From: JACOMY01 sp046233115
GTDB taxonomy: Bacteria; Pseudomonadota; Alphaproteobacteria; Kiloniellales; JACOMY01
Length of the DNA stretch: 64,000 nt
Direction of reading: 5' to 3'
Assembly (NCBI GenBank): GCA_046233115.1
Contig: JBJXHM010000021.1
Span: 4,976-68,975 of the forward strand
In this document: one piece after another, positions 51,713-60,267 of the stretch
How positions within the stretch are numbered: the first letter of the stretch is position 1
Layout of the letters: every line of letters starts with the position of its first letter
Notes under the pieces: generated by a model
What the model was told of the DNA's origin: nothing
Seen by the model: only the letters and a program-made list of their open reading frames with translations
Database searches by the model: none
Made by a program: the position numbers and the translations under genes

Positions 51713-52183
51713 ATGAAGCTGACTGGCTACACCAACTATGCGCTGCGGGTGCTGCAACTGGCGGCGCTCCGCTCGCCCGCCCTGGCCCGGATCGACGATG
51801 TAGTGAAGATCCATGGCCTCGCCCGCCCGCATGTGGTGAAGGCGGTGCATGAGCTGGGAAAGGCCGGCTATCTGGAGACCTTGCGCGGCCGCGGCGGCGG
51901 CTTCCGCCTCGGCCGCCCGGCCGAAGAGATCCGGGTCGGCGACGTAGTCCGCCTGACCGAGGGCTCGATGGTGGTGGTAGAGTGCTTCGACCCGGTGGAG
52001 AACACCTGCCCGCTGCTCGGCATCTGCCGCCTGTCGCAGGGCCTGCAGAAGGCGCTGCAGGCCTTCATGGCGGTGCTCGACGAGATGACGATCGCCGACA
52101 TCGCCGCCAACCGCCAGCAGCTCCTCGACCGCATCGAGCCGCTGGAGGCCGGCATCGTCCAGCCCAAACGGGCTGTGACTTAG
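51713..52183 (+). CDS. Rrf2-family Fe-S regulator (NsrR-like)
   Basis: The 156-residue winged-helix protein begins MKLTGYTNYALRVLQLAAL and has three cysteines, Cys91, Cys99 and Cys105 (VECFDPVENTCPLLGICRL). Their spacing matches the cluster ligands of NsrR, a nitric-oxide sensor; related Rrf2 proteins sense other stresses. GGGAGACGC precedes the ATG. It is divergent from the DsrE-like/rhodanese operon and converges on the RND pump gene with 6 bases between. The true signal is not known. Confidence 0.88.
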   Translation: MKLTGYTNYALRVLQLAALRSPALARIDDVVKIHGLARPHVVKAVHELGKAGYLETLRGRGGGFRLGRPAEEIRVGDVVRLTEGSMVVVECFDPVENTCPLLGICRLSQGLQKALQAFMAVLDEMTIADIAANRQQLLDRIEPLEAGIVQPKRAVT

Positions 52184-52189
52184 TCCCCT

Positions 52190-55100
52190 CTAAACCTCGC
52201 TAACTTCCCGCGAGTCCGAGCGGCGCAGGCGTTCCACCAGGCCGCGCAGCAGCACGTAGAAGATCGGGGTGAAGATCAGGCCGAAGAAGGTGACGCCGAT
52301 CATCCCGAAGAACACCGTCGAGCCCAGCACCTGGCGCATCTCCGCACCGGCCCCGCTGGCGATCACCAGCGGCACCACGCCCAGGATGAAGGCGAAGGAG
52401 GTCATGATGATCGGCCTCAGGCGCAGACGCGCGGCCTCGATCGCCGCCTCCACCCGCGTTCGCCCCTGGTCCTCGAGCTGGCGGGCGAACTCCACGATCA
52501 GAATGGCGTTCTTCGACGCCAAGCCCACCAGCACGATGAAGCCGATCTGCGCCAGGATGTCGTTCGAGAAGCCAAGCCAGGCCAGCCCGGCGACGGCCGA
52601 GAGCAGGCACATCGGCACGATCAGGATGATGGCGAAGGGCAGCGACCAGCTCTCGTACTGCGCCGCCAGGAACAGGAAGACGAAGAGCACCGAGAGCGGG
52701 AAGATGAAGTACTCCATGCCGCTGGCCTGGGCCTCCTGGTAGGAGAGCTCGGTCCACTCGTAGCCGAAGCCGAAGGGCAAGGTGCGGTCGGCGATCTGCT
52801 CCATGATCTGAAGGCTCTCGCCGGTCGAGATGCCGGGCACGGTGCTGCCCTGCACCGCCGCCGCCGGATAGAGGTTGTAGCGCGCCACCCGGTCGGGCCC
52901 GGAATCGTACTTGAAGGTGACCAGCGAGCCCAGCGGCACCGGGGTGCCGTTGGTCGAGATGGTCTTCAGGCGCGAGATGTCGGACTCGTAGAGGCGGTAG
53001 GCCCCGTCGGCCTGGGCGGTGACCCGGTAGGTACGGCCGAAGAGGTTGAAGTCGTTCACGAAGGTCGAGCCCAAGTAGGTCTCCAAGGTGTCGAAGACCG
53101 AGGAGACCTCGACGTTCAGCATGCGCGCCTTGGCCCGGTCGAGATCGACGAAGAGCTTGGGCGTGCCGACCTGGAAGGTGGTGAAGACGCCGACCAGCCG
53201 GGGATCGGCGTTGGCGGCGGCAGCCAGGTCCTGAGCCGCGGCGGCCAGTGCCTCGACGCCGCGGTTGCGGCGGTCCTCGACCATCATCTTGAAGCCGCCG
53301 GCGTTGCCCACGCCGCGCACCGGCGGCGGCGGCACGGTGAAGACCATGGCGTCCATCACCGACCCCATGTGCCGGTAGGTGCTGGCCAGGATGGCGCCGG
53401 CGGTCAGCCCCTGAGCCTGCCGTTCGGCAAAGGGAGCCAAGGTCGAGAAGATCACACCCGCGTTCGAGGCATTGGTGAAGGTGGCACCGTTGAAGCCCGA
53501 GAAGACCACGGTATGCGCGATACCGGGAATCTCCTCCAGGATCTCGCCGACCTGCTTGGTGGCGCGGTCGGTACGCGCCAGCGAGGCACCAGGCGGTAGC
53601 TGAACGATGGTGATGAGGTAGCCCTGGTCTTGATTCGGGATGAAGCCGCCCGGCACTTGCAGGAAGGCCCAGACGGTCAGTGCGATGAGGCCGACATAGA
53701 TCGTCAGCATGACCGCGCCCAGCCGCACCACCCAGCCGACCGACCGCGCGTAGAAGCGCGAGAAGGCATCGAAGCCCGCGTTGAAGGCCCGAAAGACGTA
53801 GCTGAAGGGGTTCCAGCGGCTGCCGTGGTGCCCGTTGTCGTGCGGCTTCAGCAGGATGGCCGAGAGTGCCGGGCTCAGGGTCAGCGAACAGAAGGCCGAA
53901 AGGATGGTGGCGACCGCGATGGTCAGCGCGAACTGACGGTAGAATTGCCCGGAGATGCCCTCGATGAAGGTTGTCGGCACGAAGACCGCGACCAGCACCA
54001 GGGTAATCGAGATGATCGCACCGCCGACCTCGCGCATGGCCTGGTGCGCGGCCTCACGCGGCTGTAGGCCCAGCCGCAGGTTCCTCTCCACGTTCTCGAC
54101 CACCACGATGGCGTCGTCGACCACGATGCCGACCGCCAGGACCAGGCCGAAGAGGGTCAGGTTGTTGACCGAGAAGCCCATCGCGGCCATGACCGCGAAG
54201 GTCCCGATCAGCGACACCGGAATGGCGACGATCGGAATGATCGAGGCGCGCCAGGTCTGCAGGAAGATCAGGACGACCAGCACCACCAGCGCCACGGCCT
54301 CGAAGATGGTCTTGATCAGCTCGGTGATCGACTCGGCGATGAACTCGGTCGGGTTATAGACCACCTCGTAGCTGAGGCCCTTCGGGAAGTCCTTGGACAG
54401 CTCCTCGACCGTCTCCAGCACTTCCTCGGCAGTCGCCAGCGCGTTGGATCCCGGCTGCTGGAAGATCGCCAGCGCGACGGCAGGCTTGCCGTCGAGGTAG
54501 GAGTTGTTCACGTAGGACTGGGCCGCCAGCTCGATTCGCGCCACGTCCGAGAGTCGCACGATCCGGCCGTCGTCGGTCGCCTTGACCACGATGCTCTCGA
54601 ACTGCTCGGGTTCGCTGAGGCGGCCCTGCAGCACGATGCCGGTGTGGAAGGCCATATCCTTCGGCACCGGCGGCTCGCCCAGGATGCCGCCGGCGACCTG
54701 GACGTTCTGCTGCCGGATCGCGGTCACTACCTCGTCGACCGAGAGGCCGAGCGAGGCCATGCGGTCGGGGTTCAGCCAAACCCGCATGGAGTAGTCGCGG
54801 GCGCCGAACATCTGCACCTGGCCGACGCCGTCGATGCGCTGCAGCACGTCGCGCATCTGCAGCAGGCCGTAGTTGGAGATATAGAGCTGGTCCAGGCTCT
54901 CGTCGGGAGAGCGCAGGTGGATCACCATCATCAGGTCCGGCGAGGACTTCTGGGTGACGATGCCCAGCCGGCGCACCTCCTCCGGCACCCTGGGCTCGGC
55001 GATGGCGACGCGGTTCTGCACCAGCACCTGGGCGTCGTCCAGGTTGGTGCCCAGTGCGAAGGTGATGGTGATCCGCATCTGGCCGGTGCTGGTCGACTGC

Positions 55101-55345
55101 GAGACCATGTACAGCATGCCGTCGACGCCGTTCAGCTCCTGCTCGATCGGCGTGGCGACGGTGTTGGCGACGGTCTCGGCATCGGCACCGGGGTAGTTCG
55201 CGTTGACGACGATGGTCGGCGGCGCGATCTCGGGGTACTGGGCGATCGGCAGCGAGAAGTAGGCCAGCCCGCCGACGATCGTCACCACGATCGAAAGGAC
55301 CGTCGCGAAGATCGGCCGGTCGATGAAGAAACTGGGAAGCCTCAT
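52190..55345 (-). CDS. RND efflux pump inner-membrane transporter (HAE1/AcrB family)
   Basis: The 1051-residue transporter starts LPSFFIDRPIFATVLSIVVTIVGG and has 12 membrane segments, two large periplasmic loops and the proton-relay motif GIVVDDAIVVVENVERN in TM4. FVLVGLASKNAILIVEFA and other AcrB-type motifs are present. It is a proton-driven multidrug efflux subunit. Its ATG overlaps the adaptor stop by 4 bases. No outer-membrane TolC gene and no TetR regulator are adjacent. Confidence 0.95.
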   Translation of the reverse strand: MRLPSFFIDRPIFATVLSIVVTIVGGLAYFSLPIAQYPEIAPPTIVVNANYPGADAETVANTVATPIEQELNGVDGMLYMVSQSTSTGQMRITITFALGTNLDDAQVLVQNRVAIAEPRVPEEVRRLGIVTQKSSPDLMMVIHLRSPDESLDQLYISNYGLLQMRDVLQRIDGVGQVQMFGARDYSMRVWLNPDRMASLGLSVDEVVTAIRQQNVQVAGGILGEPPVPKDMAFHTGIVLQGRLSEPEQFESIVVKATDDGRIVRLSDVARIELAAQSYVNNSYLDGKPAVALAIFQQPGSNALATAEEVLETVEELSKDFPKGLSYEVVYNPTEFIAESITELIKTIFEAVALVVLVVLIFLQTWRASIIPIVAIPVSLIGTFAVMAAMGFSVNNLTLFGLVLAVGIVVDDAIVVVENVERNLRLGLQPREAAHQAMREVGGAIISITLVLVAVFVPTTFIEGISGQFYRQFALTIAVATILSAFCSLTLSPALSAILLKPHDNGHHGSRWNPFSYVFRAFNAGFDAFSRFYARSVGWVVRLGAVMLTIYVGLIALTVWAFLQVPGGFIPNQDQGYLITIVQLPPGASLARTDRATKQVGEILEEIPGIAHTVVFSGFNGATFTNASNAGVIFSTLAPFAERQAQGLTAGAILASTYRHMGSVMDAMVFTVPPPPVRGVGNAGGFKMMVEDRRNRGVEALAAAAQDLAAAANADPRLVGVFTTFQVGTPKLFVDLDRAKARMLNVEVSSVFDTLETYLGSTFVNDFNLFGRTYRVTAQADGAYRLYESDISRLKTISTNGTPVPLGSLVTFKYDSGPDRVARYNLYPAAAVQGSTVPGISTGESLQIMEQIADRTLPFGFGYEWTELSYQEAQASGMEYFIFPLSVLFVFLFLAAQYESWSLPFAIILIVPMCLLSAVAGLAWLGFSNDILAQIGFIVLVGLASKNAILIVEFARQLEDQGRTRVEAAIEAARLRLRPIIMTSFAFILGVVPLVIASGAGAEMRQVLGSTVFFGMIGVTFFGLIFTPIFYVLLRGLVERLRRSDSREVSEV

Positions 55346-56505
55346 TGATCGAGGCTTTCAGGATCGATCGTCCCCTCCTTCGGGGTCACCGGGGTGCCGG
55401 GGCGGACCCGCAGCAGGCCCTGGATCACCACCTGGTCGTCGGGCTTCAGCCCCTCGGAGATGACCCTGAGATCGCCGCGCCGCGCGCCGAGCTTCACCCG
55501 GCGGTAGGCCGGGACGTTGCCCTCCTCCAGCACGTAGACGAACTTGTAGGACTGGTCGGTACCGATCGCGGCCTCGGGGACCATCACGGCCTCGTAGGGC
55601 GCACTGCCCTGCAGGCGCAGGCGGCCGAACATGCCGGGGGTGAAGAGGCCGTCCTGATTGTCGAAGATCGCGCGGCCGGTGATGGTGCCGCTGGCGCTGT
55701 CGATCCGGTTCTCCAGGAAGTCCATCTTGCCCTGATGCGGGAAGCCGTCCTCATCGACGAGCTGAAGCTGCACCGGGAAGGCGGTGTCGCGCGAGGAGGC
55801 CCGGCGACCGGCATTGGCGAGACGGGTGTAATGCAGCAGCGCCGCCTCGTCGGCCTCGAAGTAGAAGTAGATCGGCGAGTTCGAGAGGATGGTGGTCAGC
55901 AGGGTCTCGTCACCCCGCACCAGGTTGCCCTTGGACACCAGCCGCCGGCTGACGCGACCGCTGATCGGCGCGGTGATCTGGGTGTAATCCAGGTTCAGGT
56001 TGGCGGTATCGAGCTCCGCCTTGGTCACCGCGATTGCAGCCTCGGCCGCTGCCTTGTCCTGGACCCGCGCGTCATAGGTCGACTGGGCCATGTTGCCTCG
56101 GTTGACCAGGGTGCGGGCGCGCCCGAGCTCCGCGTTTGCCAGGTCTAGCGTGGCCTTGGCCTCCTTGGCATTGGCCGCGGCCCGGTCGACGGCGATCAGG
56201 AAGGGACGCTGATCGATGACGAAGAGCAGGTCGCCCTCGTTCAGCAGGTCGCCGTCATCGAACTCGATGGACTGCAGGTAGCCGCTGACGCGCGAGCGGA
56301 TCTCGACCTCGTCGATCGCCTCGAAGCGTCCGGTGTAGATGTCCCAGTCGACGATCTCCTGCACCAGCGGCTTGGAGACCACCACGGTGGGCGGCGGCGG
56401 TGCGCCACCCGCACCCGCCTGCCCGGGCTCGTCCCCACAGGCGGTAAGCGCCAGCAACCCGGCCAGCAAAGACGCGCGAAGTCCCGCGTGCGCGATCCGT
56501 CCCAA
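55342..56505 (-). CDS. RND periplasmic adaptor lipoprotein
   Basis: The start is TTG at 56505, with GGGAGG about 5 bases upstream; no ATG or GTG fits. The 387-residue membrane-fusion protein has lipobox LTAC (Cys about 23), a biotinyl-lipoyl-like domain (SRVSGYLQSIEFDDGDLLNEGDLLFVIDQ), a coiled-coil hairpin (ANAKEAKATLDLANAELGRARTLV) and an RND-MFP barrel. It connects the pump to TolC. Upstream 56506-56738 contains no other gene. Confidence 0.93.
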   Translation of the reverse strand: MGRIAHAGLRASLLAGLLALTACGDEPGQAGAGGAPPPPTVVVSKPLVQEIVDWDIYTGRFEAIDEVEIRSRVSGYLQSIEFDDGDLLNEGDLLFVIDQRPFLIAVDRAAANAKEAKATLDLANAELGRARTLVNRGNMAQSTYDARVQDKAAAEAAIAVTKAELDTANLNLDYTQITAPISGRVSRRLVSKGNLVRGDETLLTTILSNSPIYFYFEADEAALLHYTRLANAGRRASSRDTAFPVQLQLVDEDGFPHQGKMDFLENRIDSASGTITGRAIFDNQDGLFTPGMFGRLRLQGSAPYEAVMVPEAAIGTDQSYKFVYVLEEGNVPAYRRVKLGARRGDLRVISEGLKPDDQVVIQGLLRVRPGTPVTPKEGTIDPESLDQ

Positions 56506-56738
56506 ACAGACCTCCCAGCACTTTCCGAAGACGGTGGCCCGGCCGGCCGGACGACCTGAACTATAGGTAACACGATATCCGCTCGCAGCGAGCGGGCCAC
56601 ACGGCAGGGTGTCTCACCTCGCGGCGGCTGCCCTGAGAACCTAAGTTGCGCTGCAGCATTTGCAAGCCGCAATCGGCAGAAGAATGCAGACCGGTCGGAC
56701 AAGCGCCTGATCCGGCACCATCACAGATGAGTGAAGGC

Positions 56739-57476
56739 CTAACGCATGGCGTTGGCCAGGCGGTCCGCCAGCCGGCCGACTGCAGCGTGCAGCAGGACGG
56801 TGAAGAGGGCCAGCACGGCGAGCGCGGCGAAGAGCAGGTCGATCTTGGCCCGTCCGCTGGCCAGCAGCATCAGGTGCCCCAGCCCCTGCGAGGCGCCGAC
56901 CCACTCGCCGATCACCGCGCCGATCGGCGCATAGACCGCCGCCAGCCGCAGGCCCGAGGCATAGGCCGGCAGGGCCGCGGGCACGCGCAGCAGGAAGAGC
57001 ACGCGGTCGGCGCGGGCGCCCATGGTGTGGGCCAGGTCCAGCAGGCCCGGATCGGTGCGCCGCAGACCGTCGTAGAAGGTCGAGGCCACGGGGAAGTAGA
57101 TGATCAGCACCGCCATCAGCACCTTCGACCAGATGCCGTAGCCGGCCCAGAGGGTCAGCAGCGGCGCCAGCGCGAAGACCGGCACCGCCTGGCTGAACAC
57201 CAGCAGCGGCAGCAGGAAGCGCCTGGCCAGCGGCGAGACCATCAGGTGCAACGCCGTCGCCGCCCCCAGGAGCGCACCTGCCAGCAGCCCGATCAGCACC
57301 TCGGCGATGGTCACCAGCGCGTTCCCGGCGATCAGCGCGCGGTGCTGGTAGAGCGCCTCGGCCACCCGGAGCGGTCCCGGCAGGATGAAGGTCGGCACCT
57401 GGGTCGCCCAGACCAGGCACTGCCAGCCGACCAGCGCGACCGCCAGGGTCAGCAGTCCGTCCCGCAGTCGCCTCAC
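56739..57476 (-). CDS. thiX: Thiamine-precursor ABC permease
   Basis: The 245-residue permease has about six helices and the EAA-type loop (LRRTDPGLLDLAHTMGARADRVLFLLRVP). It resembles the SsuC/TauC family to which ThiX belongs. Together with ThiY and ThiZ it imports a pyrimidine (HMP) precursor. Its start overlaps thiZ by 4 bases. The TPP riboswitch upstream of the operon gives the functional link. Confidence 0.9.
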   Translation of the reverse strand: MRRLRDGLLTLAVALVGWQCLVWATQVPTFILPGPLRVAEALYQHRALIAGNALVTIAEVLIGLLAGALLGAATALHLMVSPLARRFLLPLLVFSQAVPVFALAPLLTLWAGYGIWSKVLMAVLIIYFPVASTFYDGLRRTDPGLLDLAHTMGARADRVLFLLRVPAALPAYASGLRLAAVYAPIGAVIGEWVGASQGLGHLMLLASGRAKIDLLFAALAVLALFTVLLHAAVGRLADRLANAMR

Positions 57477-58231
57477 GCCGCCGCTCCTCCCGCCCGCGCA
57501 CCGTGCATCTCGTGGCGCAGGCGCTCCAGCAGGGCCGCCTGGGCCCGCAGGGTCTCCTCCGCCCCCGGCCGGCGCAGCGGCGGCGACGGCGGCACCGGCA
57601 CCGCGTGCAGCCCCTCTGGCATCAAGAGATAGATGCGGTGGCCCAGGCGCACCGCCTCGGCCGGGTCGTGGGTCACCAGCAGGACCGTGCGCTCGGTCAG
57701 GGTCTCGAAGGCCAGCTCCTGCATGTCGGCGCGGGTGGCGGCGTCGAGCGCCGAGAAGGGCTCGTCCAGCAGCGCCACCGGCCGCTCCTCCATCAGGGTG
57801 CGGGCCAGGGCCGCGCGCTGGCGCATGCCGCCGGAAAGCGCGCGCGGGCGCTTATGCGCGTGCTCGGCGAGCCCGACCCGCTCGATCATGCGCGTGGCAC
57901 GGGTCCGGTCCGGCCGCTCGCCGCGCAGCCGCGCGCCCAGCACCACCCCGCCCTCGACGTCGAGCCAGGGCGGCAGCAGGTCGGACTGGGCCATGTAGGA
58001 GACCCGCCCGGCCAGCGGCCGGCCGTCGTCGGCCGCGATGGTGCCCAGGAAGCTGCCGCCGGTGTCGAGCCCGGCCAGAAGGCGCAGCAGGGTGGACTTG
58101 CCGACGCCGGAGGGCCCCAGCAGGCAGGTCCACTCCCCTGCCGCCAGCCTGAGCGCAACCCGGCCGAAGAGCGGCCTGCCCTCCAGCTCGAAGCTGCCCT
58201 CCAGCTCTATACCCGGTGCGGCGGCGGTCAC
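57473..58231 (-). CDS. thiZ: Thiamine-precursor ABC ATPase
   Basis: The 252-residue ATPase has Walker A LGPSGVGKST, signature LSGGMRQRAALARTL, Walker B VALLDEPFSALD and H-loop LLVTHDPAEA. It overlaps thiY by 4 bases and thiX by 4 bases, giving the tight order thiY-thiZ-thiX. Under TPP-riboswitch control it powers HMP-precursor uptake. Confidence 0.93.
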   Translation of the reverse strand: MTAAAPGIELEGSFELEGRPLFGRVALRLAAGEWTCLLGPSGVGKSTLLRLLAGLDTGGSFLGTIAADDGRPLAGRVSYMAQSDLLPPWLDVEGGVVLGARLRGERPDRTRATRMIERVGLAEHAHKRPRALSGGMRQRAALARTLMEERPVALLDEPFSALDAATRADMQELAFETLTERTVLLVTHDPAEAVRLGHRIYLLMPEGLHAVPVPPSPPLRRPGAEETLRAQAALLERLRHEMHGARAGGAAA

Positions 58232-59205
58232 GGCGTGTCGAGTTCGACCGCGATGTCGGAGACCGGACGCACCGCCTCGATCAGGCCGGTCTCCTTCAGG
58301 AAGGCCTCGAAGCGGCGGTAGCGGCCGCTGTCCAGCGCCGCCGGACGCAGCGCGAAGCGCGGCACCGTATCGACCCAGGCGCGCGCGTTCAGCTCGTCCT
58401 GCAGCTCGCTGGAGGTGGCGGCGAAGAGCGCCCAGCTCTCCTGCGGATGGTTGACGATGAACTGGGTCGCCTTCTCGGTCGCCTGCAGGAAGCGTTCCAG
58501 CAGCTCGGTCTTCATGGTCTCGGGGTTGGCGACGTAGATCAGCTCGTCGTAGGCCGGCACCCCCTCCTCCTCGATGTAGAAGCAGCGGCCGGGCACGCCC
58601 TCGATGTCCATCTGGTTCAGCTCGAAGTTCCGGTAGGCGCCCAGCACCGCATCGACCTGCCCCGACATCAGCGCCGGCGAGAGCGAGAAGTTGACGTTCA
58701 CCAGCTCGACCTCGTTCAGGCTGACACCGTACTTCTGCAGGATCACCTTCAAGAGCGCCTCTTCCACGCCGGAGACGGAGTAGCCGATCTTCTTGCCCTT
58801 GAGGTCGGCGATCGAGGCGATCGGTCCGTCCTTCAGCACCAGCAGGCAGTTGAGTGGCGTAGCCACCAGGGTGCCGATCCGCTTCAAGGGCAGGCCGTTC
58901 GCCACCTGTAGGTGGAGCTGCGGCTGATAGGAGACGGCGAGGTCGGCCTTGCCGGCGGCCGCCAGCTTGGGCGGGTCGTTGGGATCGGCCGGGGCCACGA
59001 TCTCGACCTCCAGCCCCTGCTCGGCGAAGTAGCCCTTCTCCTGCGCCACGATGATCGGGCCGTGGTCCGGATTGACGAACCAGTCGAGGATCAGGGTCAA
59101 CTTGTCGGCCGCCCGACCCGGCGTCGCCGCCAGCAGGCAGGCGCAGAGCCCGACCAGAAATCCAATTGCGATCTGTCTGCGGGCGTATCCAGGTTCAGTC
59201 TTCAT
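58228..59205 (-). CDS. thiY: Thiamine-precursor binding protein (NMT1/THI5-like)
   Basis: The 325-residue periplasmic protein has a signal peptide (IAIGFLVGLCACLLAATPGRAA). The NMT1/THI5-like domain follows (KLTLILDWFVNPDHGPIIVAQEKGYFAEQGLEVE, then DLAVSYQPQLH). The WFxNxxH pattern is characteristic of proteins binding formylaminopyrimidine or HMP compounds. It heads the operon directly behind the TPP riboswitch. Confidence 0.93.
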   Translation of the reverse strand: MKTEPGYARRQIAIGFLVGLCACLLAATPGRAADKLTLILDWFVNPDHGPIIVAQEKGYFAEQGLEVEIVAPADPNDPPKLAAAGKADLAVSYQPQLHLQVANGLPLKRIGTLVATPLNCLLVLKDGPIASIADLKGKKIGYSVSGVEEALLKVILQKYGVSLNEVELVNVNFSLSPALMSGQVDAVLGAYRNFELNQMDIEGVPGRCFYIEEEGVPAYDELIYVANPETMKTELLERFLQATEKATQFIVNHPQESWALFAATSSELQDELNARAWVDTVPRFALRPAALDSGRYRRFEAFLKETGLIEAVRPVSDIAVELDTP

Positions 59206-59271
59206 GCCGTCGCATCCCCTTGGTTTCTCCGGCAGGGGACGGGCTGTGCGCTGGCTGATCCTTGCTTGGCG

Positions 59272-59357
59272 TGCGCTCCGTTCCCTTCGCCGGCGTTATC
59301 CGGATCAGGTTCCATGGGTTGGCGTCAAACGCCTCTCAGCCGCAAAGCACCCCAACG
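59272..59357 (-). ncRNA. TPP riboswitch (THI element)
   Basis: On the minus strand the RNA begins with GGGGTGC, then GCGGCTGAGAGGC, ACCC and GAACCTGATCCGGATAACG, then CCGGCGAAGGGAACGGAG. These are the conserved pieces of the thiamine-pyrophosphate aptamer, including CUGAGA and the GAxCxGGAUAA pocket. It ends about 67 bases before thiY and should shut off thiYZX when TPP is high. Confidence 0.95.
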
Positions 59358-59507
59358 GTAGGCCTAACCTTAAGTGCTGCGGGCCGATCTGGCAATCGGC
59401 TGGCGAGTCCGGCTTCCCTGCGCGGCAAGCAGCGTCGGACTCTTTCGTCGCAATCGCACGCGCCGGCCTGTTGCGATCGGCCCGTTTGTTCTATCTTTGT
59501 TCTTGCC

Positions 59508-59717
59508 ATGACCGACCGCAAGAAAGTCGCCCTCGCCCGCCTCTCCGCCGTGGAGGAGATCGCCCGTGCGCTCTGCCGGGCCTCGGGCGCGCCCCATGCC
59601 CTGGTCCAAGCCCACCTGGAGGCGATCGAGTCAGGCGACGAGGCGCGGATCGAGACCACCAAGATGGCTCTCATCCGTGCCTTGCCCGGCCTGAAGCGCT
59701 CCAGCCCCAGCATGTAG
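59508..59717 (+). CDS. Small conserved-looking protein
   Basis: The 69-residue frame starts MTDRKKVALARLSAVEEIARAL and has GC-biased third positions. The protein is helical and mildly basic; Cys24 is present. There is no clear Shine-Dalgarno before the ATG. A hairpin follows the stop. It is not part of a recognised family; it is divergent from the riboswitch and thi operon. Confidence 0.5.
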   Translation: MTDRKKVALARLSAVEEIARALCRASGAPHALVQAHLEAIESGDEARIETTKMALIRALPGLKRSSPSM

Positions 59718-60267
59718 ATAGGTGACGACCGGAAGGAGCGTTCCTCAACGCTCGTTTGAGATCGATACCGACAGGTGCATCCGTACTGATCACTCCCATT
59801 AATTTTCTTGCACCTACCGACTTCGCGCACATCGTGCTGCTGATTTTCCCTCAAGGAGGGTATTCAATCAATGAGAGTGCCGGTCAATTAATAAATCATT
59901 TTCTGTTAATGCGCTAGCTATAACAGGGCCAAAGACGGACCGGCTGCAATATGTCCGATTAGGTCTACAGGCTTCCGACGCCACGTTGCTGGAACCGACA
60001 GAGCGCCAGGTCCTAAGCCAGAAACTTCATGAATCTTAACGGAATTTTTTTTTGCGTCAGCGCCGGTAGCATGGCAAAAAGGGCGAGACACTCAGCGGTG
60101 GCAGTCCTGAAAAATTGAGCGAGTGAGCTGTCGGCTTCCCTATTTGTGGCAGGGAGCGGCCGAAACAAGAAAAGAGATTGTTGCTTACGGGTCGGATCAC
60201 CCCGTCCCCCCTATCAGTTGAATGGCGCAGGACCGCCCCGGCAACGCGAGAGAGGGAAGCACGAGCG
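59718..60267. other. AT-rich upstream region of the giant RTX gene
   Basis: These 550 bases lack a convincing gene but are much AT-richer than the rest of the window (for example 59881-59925 and 60040-60060). TATAAC at 59919-59924 could be a -10 element. A strong ribosome-binding site, AAGGAGGG (59853-59860), precedes a seven-codon frame at 59871-59891 (MRVPVN). The region probably holds the promoter and leader of the RTX gene at 60268. Confidence 0.45.
59736..59757 (+). terminator. Weak terminator after the small gene
   Basis: GAGCGTT (59736-59742) pairs with AACGCTC (59747-59753) around CCTC; GTTT follows. The stem is short, so confidence is low. Confidence 0.35.
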
